This document shows, piece after piece, positions 51,740 through 60,298 of a stretch of 64,000 nt of DNA (within the stretch, counting starts at the first letter, position 1; the number at the start of each line of letters is the position of its first letter). Location: positions 1-64,000 of the forward strand of contig NZ_WNDO01000031.1 in NCBI RefSeq assembly GCF_009912395.1. Direction: 5' to 3'. The position numbers were made by a program, and so were the translations under genes. The notes below the pieces were generated by a model. The model had not been told where the DNA came from. It made no database searches and saw nothing but the letters and a program-made list of their open reading frames with translations. The stretch is from Luteibacter sp. (lineage in GTDB: Bacteria; Pseudomonadota; Gammaproteobacteria; Xanthomonadales; Rhodanobacteraceae).

Positions 51740-53512
51740 ATGAAGCTTGATTCCAAACCCACCCTCAACCGGATCGGTCGCCGCGCGATCGTCTCCGCCC
51801 TGGCCTTGGCCATGATGAGTGCGACGGTAGCCGCCCACGCCGCTCCCCAGGCAGCCCCGACGCAGTCATCGCCACAGGCCGCGTCCGCCGGTACCAACCT
51901 GGCCCTCAATGCTCCCGTGATCGCCTCGGACGTGGAAAACCCGATCGCGTTCAAGGCAGACAACGTCAACGATGGCGATCTTGGCACCCGCTGGTCCTCG
52001 GGCTTCACCGACGACCAGTGGATCCAGGTCGACCTCGGCTCGGTCCAGTCCGTGGGAAAGGTGACCCTCAACTGGGAAAATGCCTATGCCGCGGATTATC
52101 GGATCGAAGTCTCCGTCGACGGCCAGTCCTGGCAGGTCGCCGATGAAAACCCCGCTGGTGTCGGCGGTGTCGAAACCCGCACCTTCCCGGCCGTGTCGGC
52201 CCGTTACGTGCGCATGCATGGCGTCAAGCGCGCTACGGGCTACGGTTACTCCCTGTGGGAAATGGGTGTCTACGCACCTGACAGCACCACGGGGACGCCG
52301 CCGAACAGTGGCACGAACGATCCGTCGCAAGGCTTCAACTACCAGGTGTACCCGGGCTTCATAGGCACCCAACTGCGCAACGTCACCAATGGCCAGTGGC
52401 GTGACGATCAGATCTTCGTCGAGATCCTCGCCCGCGACCCCAACCACAAAGATGCCGCCAACCAGGATGCGATGTCGTACATCACGCCTGACGGCCAGCT
52501 AGTGGCACTGAACGAAGCAGACAACAACGGCCCGGGTCACCTGACCAAGAACGGCAACAACTACCCCAACTACGCCTTCACGCTTGCACAGGCGAAGCTG
52601 CTCAAGCTGCCGGAGTCGTCGTCGGGCCGCATCTTCGTCTCCTTCGGCGAGCCCATGTACATGAGCGTGGTCAAGGGCGCCGATGGCAGCATCGGCTTCG
52701 CCGGCCCCAATCCGCTCAACGGCACTGACCCGAACGTAGGCATCTACTACGACTGGTACGAGTACACCTGGAACGACAACGCGCTGTTCATCAATACGAC
52801 CCAGGTCGACCAGTTCTCGATTCCGCTGGCGTTGGATGTCTACGGTGGCAACAAGACGCGCCACCTGAATTCGGGAATCACGCAGACCCGTGCGCAGGTC
52901 CTCCAGGAATACAACGCCGAGGTGCCGGTCGAGTTCCAGTTGGCCAACGCGAATCCCGTACGCATTCTCGCGCCGGGCAAGGACGCCTTCGACGAGGGCA
53001 AGCCGCAGGGGCATTACTTCGACGCGTACATCGACGAGGTGTGGAACTACTACCAGACCCACACGCTGACGATCAATCGTGGTGCCGAGCAGTATCAGGG
53101 TAGCGTGGTGAACGGCGTGCTTGTCTTCCAGCACACCAACTGGGCGCAGACCCCCAATGCAAACGAGCCGGAAGGCTTCCAGTTCAATGTGTACAAGCCG
53201 ACCACCCAGGACGTGCTGGAAGGCAAGGGCAACCTGGCCCGGGCCAGCGACGGCGACGTATGGGGTGTCACGCCCCAGCTCGAAGCCCAGATCTGCGCGG
53301 CGTTCAACCGTCACGTCATGGAAGACACGACGCAGTGGAAGAACGCCGATGCGTTCTACCAGCAGGCCCCGGCGAACTACTACTCGCGCTTCTGGCACGT
53401 GCATGGCGTGAACCAGAAGGCGTATGGCTTCGCCTATGACGATGTCTCGGACCAGAGCTCGACGTTGATCGAGAGCCAGCCCGAGCATCTCGAACTCGGC
53501 ATCGGCTGGTAA
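51740..53512 (+). CDS. GH64 beta-1,3-glucanase with CBM32/F5-8C domain
   Basis: A 590-residue secreted enzyme. A signal peptide (about 1-35, ending AHA) is followed by a discoidin/CBM32-like sugar-binding domain (about 50-175: NLALNAPVIASDVE, ASDVENP, WIQVDLGSVQSVGKVTLNWE, RYVRMHGVKR) and a GH64 domain (about 190-590) with FVEILARDPN, YDWYEYTWNDNALFINTTQ, VDQFSIPLALDVYG. GH64 releases long laminari-oligosaccharides from beta-1,3-glucan, as in fungal walls and callose. The start at 51740 has AGGGAA nearby; the open frame continues to 51524 but without signal sequence. Confidence 0.85.
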   Translation: MKLDSKPTLNRIGRRAIVSALALAMMSATVAAHAAPQAAPTQSSPQAASAGTNLALNAPVIASDVENPIAFKADNVNDGDLGTRWSSGFTDDQWIQVDLGSVQSVGKVTLNWENAYAADYRIEVSVDGQSWQVADENPAGVGGVETRTFPAVSARYVRMHGVKRATGYGYSLWEMGVYAPDSTTGTPPNSGTNDPSQGFNYQVYPGFIGTQLRNVTNGQWRDDQIFVEILARDPNHKDAANQDAMSYITPDGQLVALNEADNNGPGHLTKNGNNYPNYAFTLAQAKLLKLPESSSGRIFVSFGEPMYMSVVKGADGSIGFAGPNPLNGTDPNVGIYYDWYEYTWNDNALFINTTQVDQFSIPLALDVYGGNKTRHLNSGITQTRAQVLQEYNAEVPVEFQLANANPVRILAPGKDAFDEGKPQGHYFDAYIDEVWNYYQTHTLTINRGAEQYQGSVVNGVLVFQHTNWAQTPNANEPEGFQFNVYKPTTQDVLEGKGNLARASDGDVWGVTPQLEAQICAAFNRHVMEDTTQWKNADAFYQQAPANYYSRFWHVHGVNQKAYGFAYDDVSDQSSTLIESQPEHLELGIGW

Positions 53513-53520
53513 GTACGAAA

Positions 53521-53559
53521 CGTGTCGGGGCGGCGGAGTCATCCGTCGCTCCGACACGA
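53521..53559. terminator. Bidirectional hairpin between GH64 and GH127
   Basis: CGTGTCGG at 53521 pairs with CCGACACG ending at 53558, with an imperfect GGCG/CGCT inner stem, in the 60-base gap between two convergent genes. Could terminate both. Confidence 0.55.
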
Positions 53560-53572
53560 ATGCCCTCCATGC

Positions 53573-55567
53573 TCAGGATGGAAGGGCAGGGAACGACGTG
53601 ATACGCAACTTGGCCCCCGCATAAGGCACCAGACGCAGCGTGGTGTAAGGCTCGTCCTCCAGGGCGGGCTTCGAGGGCACGGGGTCGGCGGCGCCTTCTT
53701 CGGCCTTCCAGGCGGCAAGCCGTCCCTTGACCGATAGCGTCACCGCAGGCGTATCGCCCGCGAACGGGCGCTTGCCGACTGGGTGTTGCTGGACGCTGCT
53801 TTCAGCGCCGATGGCGTAGTTCCAGGCGGAGGTTGGATACACCTGCCAATCGTTGGTGAGGCCACGCTTGCGCCATTTGACCCAAGCCTCGCCAATCGGC
53901 AGCGAGAACACCAGCGCGCCACGACTGAAGCTGATCGACTCGTTGTAGCCCTTCTCCGTGACGACCTCGGCGGGAAACGACAGTTGGACCGTATCCCCGG
54001 CCGACCACTGCCGCTCCACGGTGACGAAGCCTTCGCCAGCTTTCACGTCCACAGCCTTGCCGTTGACCCGCACCGACGGCGAACGACACCAGCCGGGTAT
54101 GCGAAGGCGCAGGGGGAAAACGACGGACGACGCAGGGCGTATCGTCATCTGGATATCGTCGCGGAAGGGATAGTCCGTGTCCTGGTCGATCTCGATGGCC
54201 ACGCCCCGGGCCATCGTGCTCACGCGACAGGGTGCGTAGACGGTGGCGGCGAGGCCGCCATCGGAGCAGGCCATCCATAAGCTGGCCGTCAGCTTGGGCC
54301 AGCCCTGATGAAAATTGGCCGTGCAGCAGCCGAAGTGGGGATCCAGGCCAAACAGGTTCGCCTCCGGCCCATTGGTTGTCCAAGGACGCCTATGCAGACT
54401 GCATTCCACCTGATTGGGCTGCTGGTCGTACTGATGCGCCCACATATCATCCGTGAACGCGCCTGGTAACGCGTTATAGGCGATGCGCTCGATCCGGTCG
54501 CCCAGAACGGCGTCGCCGGTGATCGCCAGCGACATTTCCAGTGAATACATGGCTTCCACGATGGCGCACAGTTCGACGCCTTGCGACGGACTGCGTCCGG
54601 CCAGGTGTTCGTCGGCGGAGTACATGCCGTTGGCCAGGCCGTGGTAACGATCCAGCTCCGCCAACTGGTGGTGGATGGCCGCGCGATCGTTCGCATCGCG
54701 CGACACCAGCGACCATACCGGGGAGGCCTTGAGGGCTTGAGCGACGTTCACGCCGTGCACCTGCAAGCCGTCGTCTTCCATGAAGGCGTTTTTTCCGGCC
54801 TTCGCTTCGATCTGCTTCGCATCGGTCTTTTCCCGGAAGGGGAAATTCGCATACATGCCTTGCCAGTCATAACCCTGTTTCTTCAGCAGGGCGGCCAGTT
54901 CGAGCAGCTGTGGATCCTGGGTGCGGCTGTGGAGCCAGAGGATGGAGGCCACTTCATCCTGCCAACGCATACGCCCCCAGTCGCGCAACGGCCGGCCGGG
55001 AAGCGCTCCCAACTGGTAATGGAAGTATCGCGTCATGAACGGCACGACCCGCGCGTCGCCGGTCAGTTCCTGGTATTGCGTCAGGGCCTTGAGCATGACC
55101 ATGCGCGGCCACCAGTCGTCGTTGCTCCTGGGCCCGAACATGCCGTTGGGCCACGGATTCTCGAGCGTCCAGTCGATGAAGCGCTGGGCCTTGGCTTTCA
55201 ACGGTGGCGAGTCGAGTTGCCAGGCCAGGGGCAGCAAGCCGTCGACAAAGTAGGGGCCGCGCTCCCACGACTCACCCCTGCCTCCGAGCCAGCCACTGTC
55301 CGGCCCAAGATCGGGCCATGTTTCGTCGACTCGACCGCCAAGGCCCGCTGCCTGGATTTCCAGTTGTCGCCGTAGCCAGCCGGAGGGACGAATCGAGCCG
55401 GCGGGTAGCAGTTGGAAAGGCTGGGGAGCCAAGGGAGCCGATGGAAAGACGGCCGCTTTCGATGCCGAAGTCGTCGCCATGGCGTCCAAGGGCAACCATG
55501 GCGTCAGCGCACCAATGAGGGAAGCACGAAGAAATCCCCTCCGCCCGGACCGATCTGGATCATGCAT
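53573..55567 (-). CDS. GH127-type beta-L-arabinofuranosidase (DUF1680), Tat-exported
   Basis: A 664-residue protein with a twin-arginine signal (SGRRGFLRAS, residues 7-16). The domain shows the zinc site of GH127: QVEC and FGCCTANFH (Cys pair at about 412), with NMYSADEHLAG-type strand before. GH127 enzymes remove beta-L-arabinofuranose from hydroxyproline-linked arabinosides of plant extensin. That fits the neprosin protease and other plant-polymer enzymes of the window. No clear partner is co-transcribed; the next gene, a small secreted protein, starts upstream on the same strand after 82 bases. Confidence 0.82.
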   Translation of the reverse strand: MHDPDRSGRRGFLRASLIGALTPWLPLDAMATTSASKAAVFPSAPLAPQPFQLLPAGSIRPSGWLRRQLEIQAAGLGGRVDETWPDLGPDSGWLGGRGESWERGPYFVDGLLPLAWQLDSPPLKAKAQRFIDWTLENPWPNGMFGPRSNDDWWPRMVMLKALTQYQELTGDARVVPFMTRYFHYQLGALPGRPLRDWGRMRWQDEVASILWLHSRTQDPQLLELAALLKKQGYDWQGMYANFPFREKTDAKQIEAKAGKNAFMEDDGLQVHGVNVAQALKASPVWSLVSRDANDRAAIHHQLAELDRYHGLANGMYSADEHLAGRSPSQGVELCAIVEAMYSLEMSLAITGDAVLGDRIERIAYNALPGAFTDDMWAHQYDQQPNQVECSLHRRPWTTNGPEANLFGLDPHFGCCTANFHQGWPKLTASLWMACSDGGLAATVYAPCRVSTMARGVAIEIDQDTDYPFRDDIQMTIRPASSVVFPLRLRIPGWCRSPSVRVNGKAVDVKAGEGFVTVERQWSAGDTVQLSFPAEVVTEKGYNESISFSRGALVFSLPIGEAWVKWRKRGLTNDWQVYPTSAWNYAIGAESSVQQHPVGKRPFAGDTPAVTLSVKGRLAAWKAEEGAADPVPSKPALEDEPYTTLRLVPYAGAKLRITSFPALPS

Positions 55568-55649
55568 TCGGAAAGCCCCACCCGCCGTCTACGATGAAAT
55601 CGAAATGTACGACGTTTTCATCGAAGATGGGCGAAGTGGTCTGGATGCC

Positions 55650-56306
55650 TCATTCGACCGGGCGGGTACCAGGGATGGGAGCATCCGAGGCGACAAGTCG
55701 CGATTCGAGCATGAACCGCCGATGCACGAAATAAAAGACGCGGACGTTCACGTCCGCCGACACATCGGTGGATACCATGCCGTCGCCCTGGATCGAAGGA
55801 GCAAATCCGTAGCCCAGCTCCATGGCCTTGACACGACCGATCAGCGGCCCGGTTGCGCGTCGCATGCGAAGCTGCAGGTGACTGACATAGGGATGCCCCT
55901 CGCTGTCCCTGACGACATCGGCCATGCCATCGAACTCGATCTCGCCATTGGTATCGATCTTGACGCCCTTGGGCGTATTGGTGCCGCTGGGAATTCGGTA
56001 AGTCCTGAAGCGATACCGGGTTCTTCCAGCCTCGACGCCCACTCGGCGGGCATCCGCGCCAATGACATCCTTCAATTGCTCGTACGAGGCGAGGGCCTCA
56101 TCAGGCTTCGCCTTGAGGTCGATGCTTTCGCGCTCGACCTCGGGTTCCGAGCCACCCGTGAGCGTATTGGTGGTGATGATCATGCCGCTGATCGCGCTCC
56201 TGGGTTGGGCCGTGCGGGCCAGCGCCTCGTCCAGCAGCGCATCGTTAGCCAGGACCTGCGCAGCGGGCAGCGCAAGCAGAAGCACGAGACCCAGGCGATA
56301 GCGCAT
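55650..56306 (-). CDS. Secreted protein of unknown function
   Basis: A 218-residue protein with a signal peptide (about 1-20, ending VLA). The mature part has alternating charged and hydrophobic strands (for example DTNGEIEFDGMADVVRD and VSADVNVRVFYFVHRRF), likely beta-rich. No family is recognised. AAGGGGAAATC precedes the ATG. It lies upstream of the GH127 gene on the same strand. Confidence 0.55.
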   Translation of the reverse strand: MRYRLGLVLLLALPAAQVLANDALLDEALARTAQPRSAISGMIITTNTLTGGSEPEVERESIDLKAKPDEALASYEQLKDVIGADARRVGVEAGRTRYRFRTYRIPSGTNTPKGVKIDTNGEIEFDGMADVVRDSEGHPYVSHLQLRMRRATGPLIGRVKAMELGYGFAPSIQGDGMVSTDVSADVNVRVFYFVHRRFMLESRLVASDAPIPGTRPVE

Positions 56307-56552
56307 GATTTCCCCTTGTGACCGACACGGGCCCTCCGTGCCTTGCAGAGCAAGCTACATCCGCTTGCCCCCTAGGGCACGGGCCATTGGTCACATGGCG
56401 TTTACGGCCTCCCGCTGCCGCCGATCCTCGTCAGCTCCGACCAGCCCATGCCATGCACTCGCAGAAAAAATGATCGAGGGTCATGATATGCGCTGGAGGT
56501 CGGGCGTTTATCAGGCACCCGAACGTGCGCAGATATAGGTGAGGATATCGTC

Positions 56553-56924
56553 ATGTCATGCAAGTCGGATGACCTGTTTTTCGCGGATTGCGCGGCGCGC
56601 TCCTTCTTCGACCAGGTCGCCAACAAATGGTCAGTGATGATTCTCATCGTTCTGACGGAAAAACCCACCCGATTCAATGAAATGCGCAGGCGCCTGGAAG
56701 GGATCACGCACAAAGCGCTCACGGAGGCGCTTCGACGGATGGAACGCAACGGCCTGATCGTCCGCCACGTCCTGGCCAGGTCTCCGGTCGCCGTCGAATA
56801 CTCCATCACCCCGCTTGGCCGGACCTTGCAGGTTCCCTTCGGCGCGGTCTATCGGTGGTCGATCGACCACCTCCCCGAGATCGAGCAGGCCCGCGCACTC
56901 TACGACGCAATCGAGACCTTGTAG
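56553..56924 (+). CDS. HxlR-family transcriptional regulator
   Basis: A 123-residue winged helix protein. The HxlR pattern is clear: a short N-terminus with Cys13, then IANKWSVMILIVL-type helix (actual VANKWSVMILIVL), FNEMRRRLEGITHKALTEALRRMERNGLI and YSITPLGRTL. These regulators often sense aldehydes or quinones through the N-terminal Cys. The stop lies inside a REP element. The 246-base upstream gap holds no gene. It precedes a VOC dioxygenase/LysR pair on the same strand. Confidence 0.82.
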   Translation: MSCKSDDLFFADCAARSFFDQVANKWSVMILIVLTEKPTRFNEMRRRLEGITHKALTEALRRMERNGLIVRHVLARSPVAVEYSITPLGRTLQVPFGAVYRWSIDHLPEIEQARALYDAIETL

Positions 56925-56946
56925 GAGCGCGCTTGCGCGCGATGGG
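56921..56946. repeat. Single REP-like element
   Basis: GTAGGAGCGCGCTTGCGCGCGATGGG, same unit as the inverted pair at 48036-48096. The HxlR stop codon TAG is part of it, so the repeat inserted or evolved at the very end of the gene. Confidence 0.65.
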
Positions 56947-57077
56947 AGCTAGCGATAACACAGGGACAACGGGGCAGGCGGTAAGCCTGGCCGAACAGTC
57001 CGGTCAAAACGTATCGATTTACCGCCTATCCCAACGCTCCTATGCTGTGGCCATCTCTCCCTATTCGTGGCTATCGC

Positions 57078-57617
57078 ATGGAAATCCATTCGTCGAGTGC
57101 GGTGTTGGCCCCGCCCGGGACGGAGCGACGCGCCCAGGCCCCCCGAGGCCTGAACCACCTGCTGCTCCACGTCAGCTCCATCGAGGCTTCCCATCGGTTC
57201 TATACCGATCTACTGGGCTTTCGACATGTCGCGACATCAACCAGGCCCCGTGCCGACCACCTGGCTCCCATGCGGTTCTATAGCGGCGTAAGGGACGGGC
57301 AGGTCAGCCATCACGACTTCGCACTGTATGAAGTTTCAAACCTCGATACGTCGAGCCAACAGCGACTGGACCATCTGGCCATCGAGTACGGCAGTGAACA
57401 GGAATGGATCGAACAGATCCGTTTTCTGCACGACCACGGTGTGCGCCTGCACACGATGATCGAGCGTGGCCCCATCTGGAGCATTCATACCAACGACCCC
57501 GATGGGCTGCTCATCGAGCTTGTCTATGAGCGGCCGCGAACACAGTGGGAAGCCGATCTGGATGCGGCGCTGAACACGTCCCGTCGTCATGACGATTGGC
57601 AGGACATGTTCCTCTGA
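57078..57617 (+). CDS. VOC-family (extradiol-dioxygenase-like) protein
   Basis: A 179-residue single-domain glyoxalase/dioxygenase fold. The likely metal ligands are His in LNHLLLHVSS, His in LDHLAIEY and Glu in LLIELVYE. A biphenyl-2,3-diol-dioxygenase-like or glyoxalase role is possible. The start is uncertain: 57078 fits the domain but no clear ribosome site is seen. It is followed after 12 bases by a LysR gene, so the two are likely one unit. Confidence 0.72.
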   Translation: MEIHSSSAVLAPPGTERRAQAPRGLNHLLLHVSSIEASHRFYTDLLGFRHVATSTRPRADHLAPMRFYSGVRDGQVSHHDFALYEVSNLDTSSQQRLDHLAIEYGSEQEWIEQIRFLHDHGVRLHTMIERGPIWSIHTNDPDGLLIELVYERPRTQWEADLDAALNTSRRHDDWQDMFL

Positions 57618-57629
57618 GGGTGTACGACC

Positions 57630-58565
57630 ATGCTACGAATTCCTTTCCAGTTCCTTCCGACGTTCGTGGCCGTCGCTGATTGCGAGAGCTTGCGCACGGC
57701 ATCCCGGGTACTGCACCTGACACATAGTGCCGTCAGCCAACAGATTTCCGAACTCGAAAGCCGGCTTGGATTCCCGTTATTCGAGCGCCGCAAAGGACGC
57801 CTGATCCTCACGGCTGCCGGTCAGTTGATGCTTGAAAGCTCACGCCGTGCGCTGGCCGACATCGAAGACGGCGTTCGGCAGGCGACCGCCGCGTCGCGCC
57901 GGGCGGAATACACCCTGAAGATCACCATGCCTGTCGCATTTGCCCAGCGCTGGTTTCTTCCTCGCGTGGCCCGTTGGTACCAGGCGCATCCGGATATCCA
58001 TGTCGAGGTGGACGCTTCACCGCAGGTTCGGGACCTCTACCGCGATGGCTTTCATGGCGCGATCCGGTCAAACGAAGGCCCATGGCCCGGCATGACGTGG
58101 CACCCCTTGTACGAGGCGCCCAGTCGCTTCGTGGCGGTGGCCAGCCCCGTGATGGCGGAACGCCTCCTGGCCGGATCGCCATCCACCTTGCTTGAAGAGC
58201 GATTGCTGGGTGCCCGCGATGAATGGGCCGACTGGTTTGAACTGGCAGGCGTTACGGGCACGCCACAACCCTCCGCGGCATTCAACCGCCTCACCTTGCT
58301 GTTGAATGCCGCGGAGGAGGGCCTGGGCGTGTGCATGGCAAGGGAAATCCTCGTGGTGGATGCGCTATGCAGCGGCGCGCTTCAGCAGGTCTTCGACATC
58401 GTGAGTGTGAGACCCGATGTGCCGCCCCATGGACTCGTCTATGCCACCGAACTGGACGACTCCACGCCCATCGCTATTTTTCGGGATTGGTTGCGACTTG
58501 AAGCCGCCGAGTCATTGTCCTCCCTGAGGGACGGACCCACGGAACGCCAGGACGACGACGCCTAG
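57630..58565 (+). CDS. LysR-family regulator, GcvA-like
   Basis: A 311-residue regulator with N-terminal helix-turn-helix FVAVADCESLRTASRVLHLT-HSAVSQQISELESRLGFPLFERRKGRL, read in two pieces, and a long effector domain with DASPQVRDLYRDGFHGAIR, which resembles GcvA-type proteins. It is probably co-transcribed with the VOC protein, whose expression it may control. Ends 422 bases before the defence-like operon. Confidence 0.82.
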   Translation: MLRIPFQFLPTFVAVADCESLRTASRVLHLTHSAVSQQISELESRLGFPLFERRKGRLILTAAGQLMLESSRRALADIEDGVRQATAASRRAEYTLKITMPVAFAQRWFLPRVARWYQAHPDIHVEVDASPQVRDLYRDGFHGAIRSNEGPWPGMTWHPLYEAPSRFVAVASPVMAERLLAGSPSTLLEERLLGARDEWADWFELAGVTGTPQPSAAFNRLTLLLNAAEEGLGVCMAREILVVDALCSGALQQVFDIVSVRPDVPPHGLVYATELDDSTPIAIFRDWLRLEAAESLSSLRDGPTERQDDDA

Positions 58566-58987
58566 CCCATCGGTGCGCTGAGATTCCGACCAAGATCATC
58601 GCGTCAAGGACTAAAAATGAATCATTTCCTGAGGGCGATAGTTTCTATCGCCTCGAACCACGCACGCCGCTGTTGCGCCCATGGCATCTATACGGGGCTG
58701 GCCCATATGCATGGCAACGTGGTCGATCGCGACACGGTTTTCGTCCTGGCAAAGCGACACGCCGGCGCTCGGATCCCCAGCCGCGCCAAGGACGCACTGT
58801 CCTTGCGAACCACATCGCAATGACACATGCTGTGCGCGTAAGAAACAGACCTTATTAAACAATGAATTAGCTTCCAAGCTTGATGTCGGGAAGACCACCC
58901 GTTCATTATTTGGGTCCGTATCGCACCGTAATGACCGTCGATTTCGCGTGCGACGAAGGGACAACAAAATAGGGACAGGGGCAGGGA
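58566..58987. other. Intergenic stretch before the defence-like operon
   Basis: No convincing gene. A hairpin, GGCGATAG (58634-58641) with CTATCGCC (58645-58652) around TTT, lies 69 bases past the LysR stop. From about 58840 the composition turns richer in A and T, consistent with the start of a transferred segment and with a promoter for the gene at 58988. Confidence 0.5.
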
Positions 58988-60298
58988 ATGCAAATACTCG
59001 ATCAGTTTCCTCGGCTATCGGCCTATGACCCGGGAGCGCAGGGCGAAGGCGGCCTTGATCCGCTTGGCCTCGGTGCCGTTGCGGATCGGATTGCCGATGT
59101 GATGGTGCCGGGAATCCGGGCTAGGATGAGTCAGCCTCGTTTTACGACGGTTTCCGCGATCGGCGCCATTGCCTATCAGGGGTTGCACGATTTGACGGCC
59201 GACGGCGGAAAAACCACCGTCGACATCGCATTCGAATGGCTCGTTGTTGAAGCGATGGCTCGGTACCCTGGAAATGGCCGCATCGAGGGTCTTCCAGGTA
59301 ACCAAAAAGCAGCCCAGGCCAAGATCAAGAACGAGCGACTGAGTCGTGGAAACTACCTGAACGGCCCACGCGTTTTTGGTTTCACCGGCGTCTATCGACC
59401 GTTCTCTCGCGACGCCGGGGTACTCACGCCTGATGACCGCCCGGATGAGCATGCCGCACGCCTTGTGCGCGCGTGGGAACACGACGTGGATTTTCCCGGT
59501 TACGTCGATGGTTTGCACGGTACGCGTGGTGCACAACTACGTAGGGACATTGCAGAGGCTTGCCAGCGCTCGCTTGAAAAGGGGGAGTGCTCAGCGCCTC
59601 AAAACGGACAGCTTTTGCGCTCGCTATCCGAGCTTCTCGCGCCACGTGAAGCTAAGGCGAAGGAGCGTGGAGTCCTGCGTGAACTCATCGCTACCGGGCG
59701 GCACGAGGTTCGCAATGAGCTTGCGGCACTGCTTATCTCGAATCTGCCGGCGGAAGGCATTTCGCAGCGAGATCTTGCACAGCAACTGTTGCAACGGGCT
59801 CCCAGCTTGGGGGCCTCCACGGCACGAGCGCTCCGAGCTGGCTTCGATTATGAAGAAGCAGCTACCGCCATTGATAATGTATTTCGGCGATTCCTGGCAT
59901 TTACCACGCAGCAACACGGATCAGCCATCGACCCCACAACGGCGTTACGGACACCGGGGCTGGCAGAATTGGCCGCGTCGATCGGCGACCGGGTAAAGCG
60001 CGCCATCGATGCGGTGGCGGACCTTGGCGACAACGGACTAACCCAAGACGTTGCCTATGGCCTGGAGCGCTTTGTGGACATATTCACAGCAGACGCATTG
60101 CTCGATGCGCTCATCCTTCGTCACGAAGAGGTTCAGGCGAACAAGAAAAAACTCTCCTGGCTCGACCGGATCGGCAAGGATTGGACGGTTCGCATTCCGT
60201 ACCGAAACCAGAACGGTGATCTGAGTGACGCCATCTGGACGCATCCCATGCGATTAGTCACGCTTGCTCATTTTCTCAGGGAAACCCGCCAGGCATGA
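58988..60298 (+). CDS. Defence-island-type protein, first gene of three (436 aa)
   Basis: The product is not recognised with certainty. It has DPLGLGAVADRIADVMVPGIRARMSQPRF near the N-terminus (about 24-52, read in pieces), which resembles, from memory, the opening of DUF6361-type proteins found next to PLD and helicase genes. The rest is mainly alpha-helical. No nuclease or nucleotide-binding motif is seen. GGCAGGG precedes the ATG. The last four bases overlap the start of the PLD-family gene, so all three are translated together. A sensor or effector of an antiphage system is possible but not shown. Confidence 0.6.
   Translation: MQILDQFPRLSAYDPGAQGEGGLDPLGLGAVADRIADVMVPGIRARMSQPRFTTVSAIGAIAYQGLHDLTADGGKTTVDIAFEWLVVEAMARYPGNGRIEGLPGNQKAAQAKIKNERLSRGNYLNGPRVFGFTGVYRPFSRDAGVLTPDDRPDEHAARLVRAWEHDVDFPGYVDGLHGTRGAQLRRDIAEACQRSLEKGECSAPQNGQLLRSLSELLAPREAKAKERGVLRELIATGRHEVRNELAALLISNLPAEGISQRDLAQQLLQRAPSLGASTARALRAGFDYEEAATAIDNVFRRFLAFTTQQHGSAIDPTTALRTPGLAELAASIGDRVKRAIDAVADLGDNGLTQDVAYGLERFVDIFTADALLDALILRHEEVQANKKKLSWLDRIGKDWTVRIPYRNQNGDLSDAIWTHPMRLVTLAHFLRETRQA

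Noticed and set aside
58617..58823. A 68-codon frame between LysR and the defence-like operon
   Set aside because: No ribosome site, unusual composition and a hairpin inside the first 40 bases; no family resemblance.
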